Below, one piece after another: positions 63,764-64,000 of a DNA stretch of 64,000 nt. The stretch spans positions 1,302,001-1,366,000 of the forward strand of contig NZ_CP115859.1 in assembly GCF_027920545.1 (NCBI RefSeq), read 5' to 3'. Under the pieces are notes generated by a model that had not been told where the DNA came from, ran no database searches, and saw only the letters and a list, made by a program, of their open reading frames with translations. Position 1 is the first letter of the stretch; every line of letters begins with the position of its first letter. Origin of the DNA: Chryseobacterium camelliae. GTDB lineage: Bacteria > Bacteroidota > Bacteroidia > Flavobacteriales > Weeksellaceae. Both the position numbers and the translations under genes were made by a program.

Positions 63764-63834
63764 CGGTGCTTTGGCCGAGCGGCTAGGCAGTGGTCTGCAA
63801 CACCATCTACAGCGGTTCGAATCCGCTAGGCACC
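63764..63834 (+). tRNA. tRNA-Cys(GCA)
   Basis: The 71-nt gene folds as a cloverleaf: acceptor GGTGCTT/AGGCACC (one G-T pair), D arm GCCGAGCGGCTAGGC, anticodon loop CTGCAAC with GCA, T arm GCGG-TTCGAAT-CCGC. The discriminator base is T73, the known cysteine identity base. CCA is not encoded. Confidence 0.95.
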
Positions 63835-63837
63835 TCA

Positions 63838-63870
63838 AAAAACTCTGACCTTAAAGATCAGAGTTTTTTT
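63838..63870 (+). terminator. terminator after tRNA-Cys
   Basis: AAACTCTGA/TCAGAGTTT around a loop is followed by T8. Confidence 0.8.
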
Positions 63871-64000
63871 TATTTTAAATAAGTTGACTTAAATGCCAAA
63901 AACGGCAAACCTTTAGTTAACCAAAAGACAATTCCATGACTCCTATGATCCTATGAGCCAGGTACGGGTGCTTGTAATACAAATCAATTTCACAAGTTCT
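63871..64000. other. unassigned right edge
   Basis: Only 130 bases follow the tRNA terminator. A minus-strand frame is open from the edge to a stop at 63917 (28 codons), but it is too short to judge. Confidence 0.3.

Noticed and set aside
63917..64000. Minus-strand frame open at the right edge (tail YYKHPYLAH...ELSFG)
   Set aside because: Only 28 codons are visible and chance is likely. It needs the next bases.
63764..64000. tRNA-Cys as the attachment site of a genomic island
   Set aside because: No integrase or repeat of the tRNA 3' end is seen in the 130 bases that follow; it cannot be judged from this window.

Overview
The window looks like chromosome of a flavobacterium, most likely Weeksellaceae (Chryseobacterium-like). 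The DNA is AT-rich. Promoters fit the Bacteroidota pattern (TTTG/TTG, about 19-21 nt, then TAnnTTTG). Start codons lack Shine-Dalgarno sequences. Secreted proteins carry type IX secretion (T9SS) C-terminal domains, and several families are Bacteroidota-typical (DUF4290, DUF4295, T9SS plug protein, DUF4403). The genus is an inference from protein style; no rRNA is present.

Region 1 (1-7000) is accessory. It holds the tail of an unrecognised gene with a small immunity-sized partner, then an IS21-family element (about 868-3463, istA/istB). The IS has replaced the last residues of a hypothetical gene. Next comes a leftward block of an excisionase-like HTH protein, an unknown protein and a tyrosine recombinase, probably the end of an integrated element.

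Region 2 (7100-16500) holds katG with an OxyR-like box, a DCC thiol oxidoreductase, DUF4290-murA, lemA-DUF2207, a lone NIL-domain protein with an operator-like palindrome on its promoter, a YiiX-like lipoprotein and a DUF1801 protein.

Region 3 (16500-22060) holds two large paralogous T9SS-secreted FN3/jelly-roll proteins with a shared near-identical central block and a shared promoter block.

Region 4 (22300-50200) is mostly housekeeping: aminotransferase-lipoprotein-murB, VanZ, lnt, rpmB-rpmG-DUF4295-ftsY, sppA, folK, two OmpA-like barrel proteins (one without the OmpA domain), recQ, fmt, ribB with a degenerate GTP cyclohydrolase II half, an LLM flavin oxidoreductase, a PIF1-like helicase, a gamma carbonic anhydrase homologue, a NifU-like protein, hemH, a secreted M4 protease, the T9SS plug protein, an MBL hydrolase and a thioredoxin-like protein.

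Region 5 (50400-57970) is a TetR-controlled RND efflux system: regulator, adaptor lipoprotein, inner-membrane pump and outer-membrane factor. The regulator gene has one palindromic operator at its promoter. Four more copies, spaced about 120-130 bp apart, fill the 474-bp gap before the adaptor gene. Two inverted copies of a roughly 130-bp MITE-like repeat bracket the outer-membrane gene.

Region 6 (58000-64000) is core: miaA, yicC, gmk, nadA, folB, a DUF4403 gene with a TTG start, and tRNA-Cys(GCA).

I saw no CRISPR array, rRNA operon, or clear new defence or biosynthetic system. The most unusual signals are the operator/leader array before the efflux operon, the MITE-like pair, the degenerate RibA half of RibB, and the many promoters whose -7 box nearly touches the start codon.
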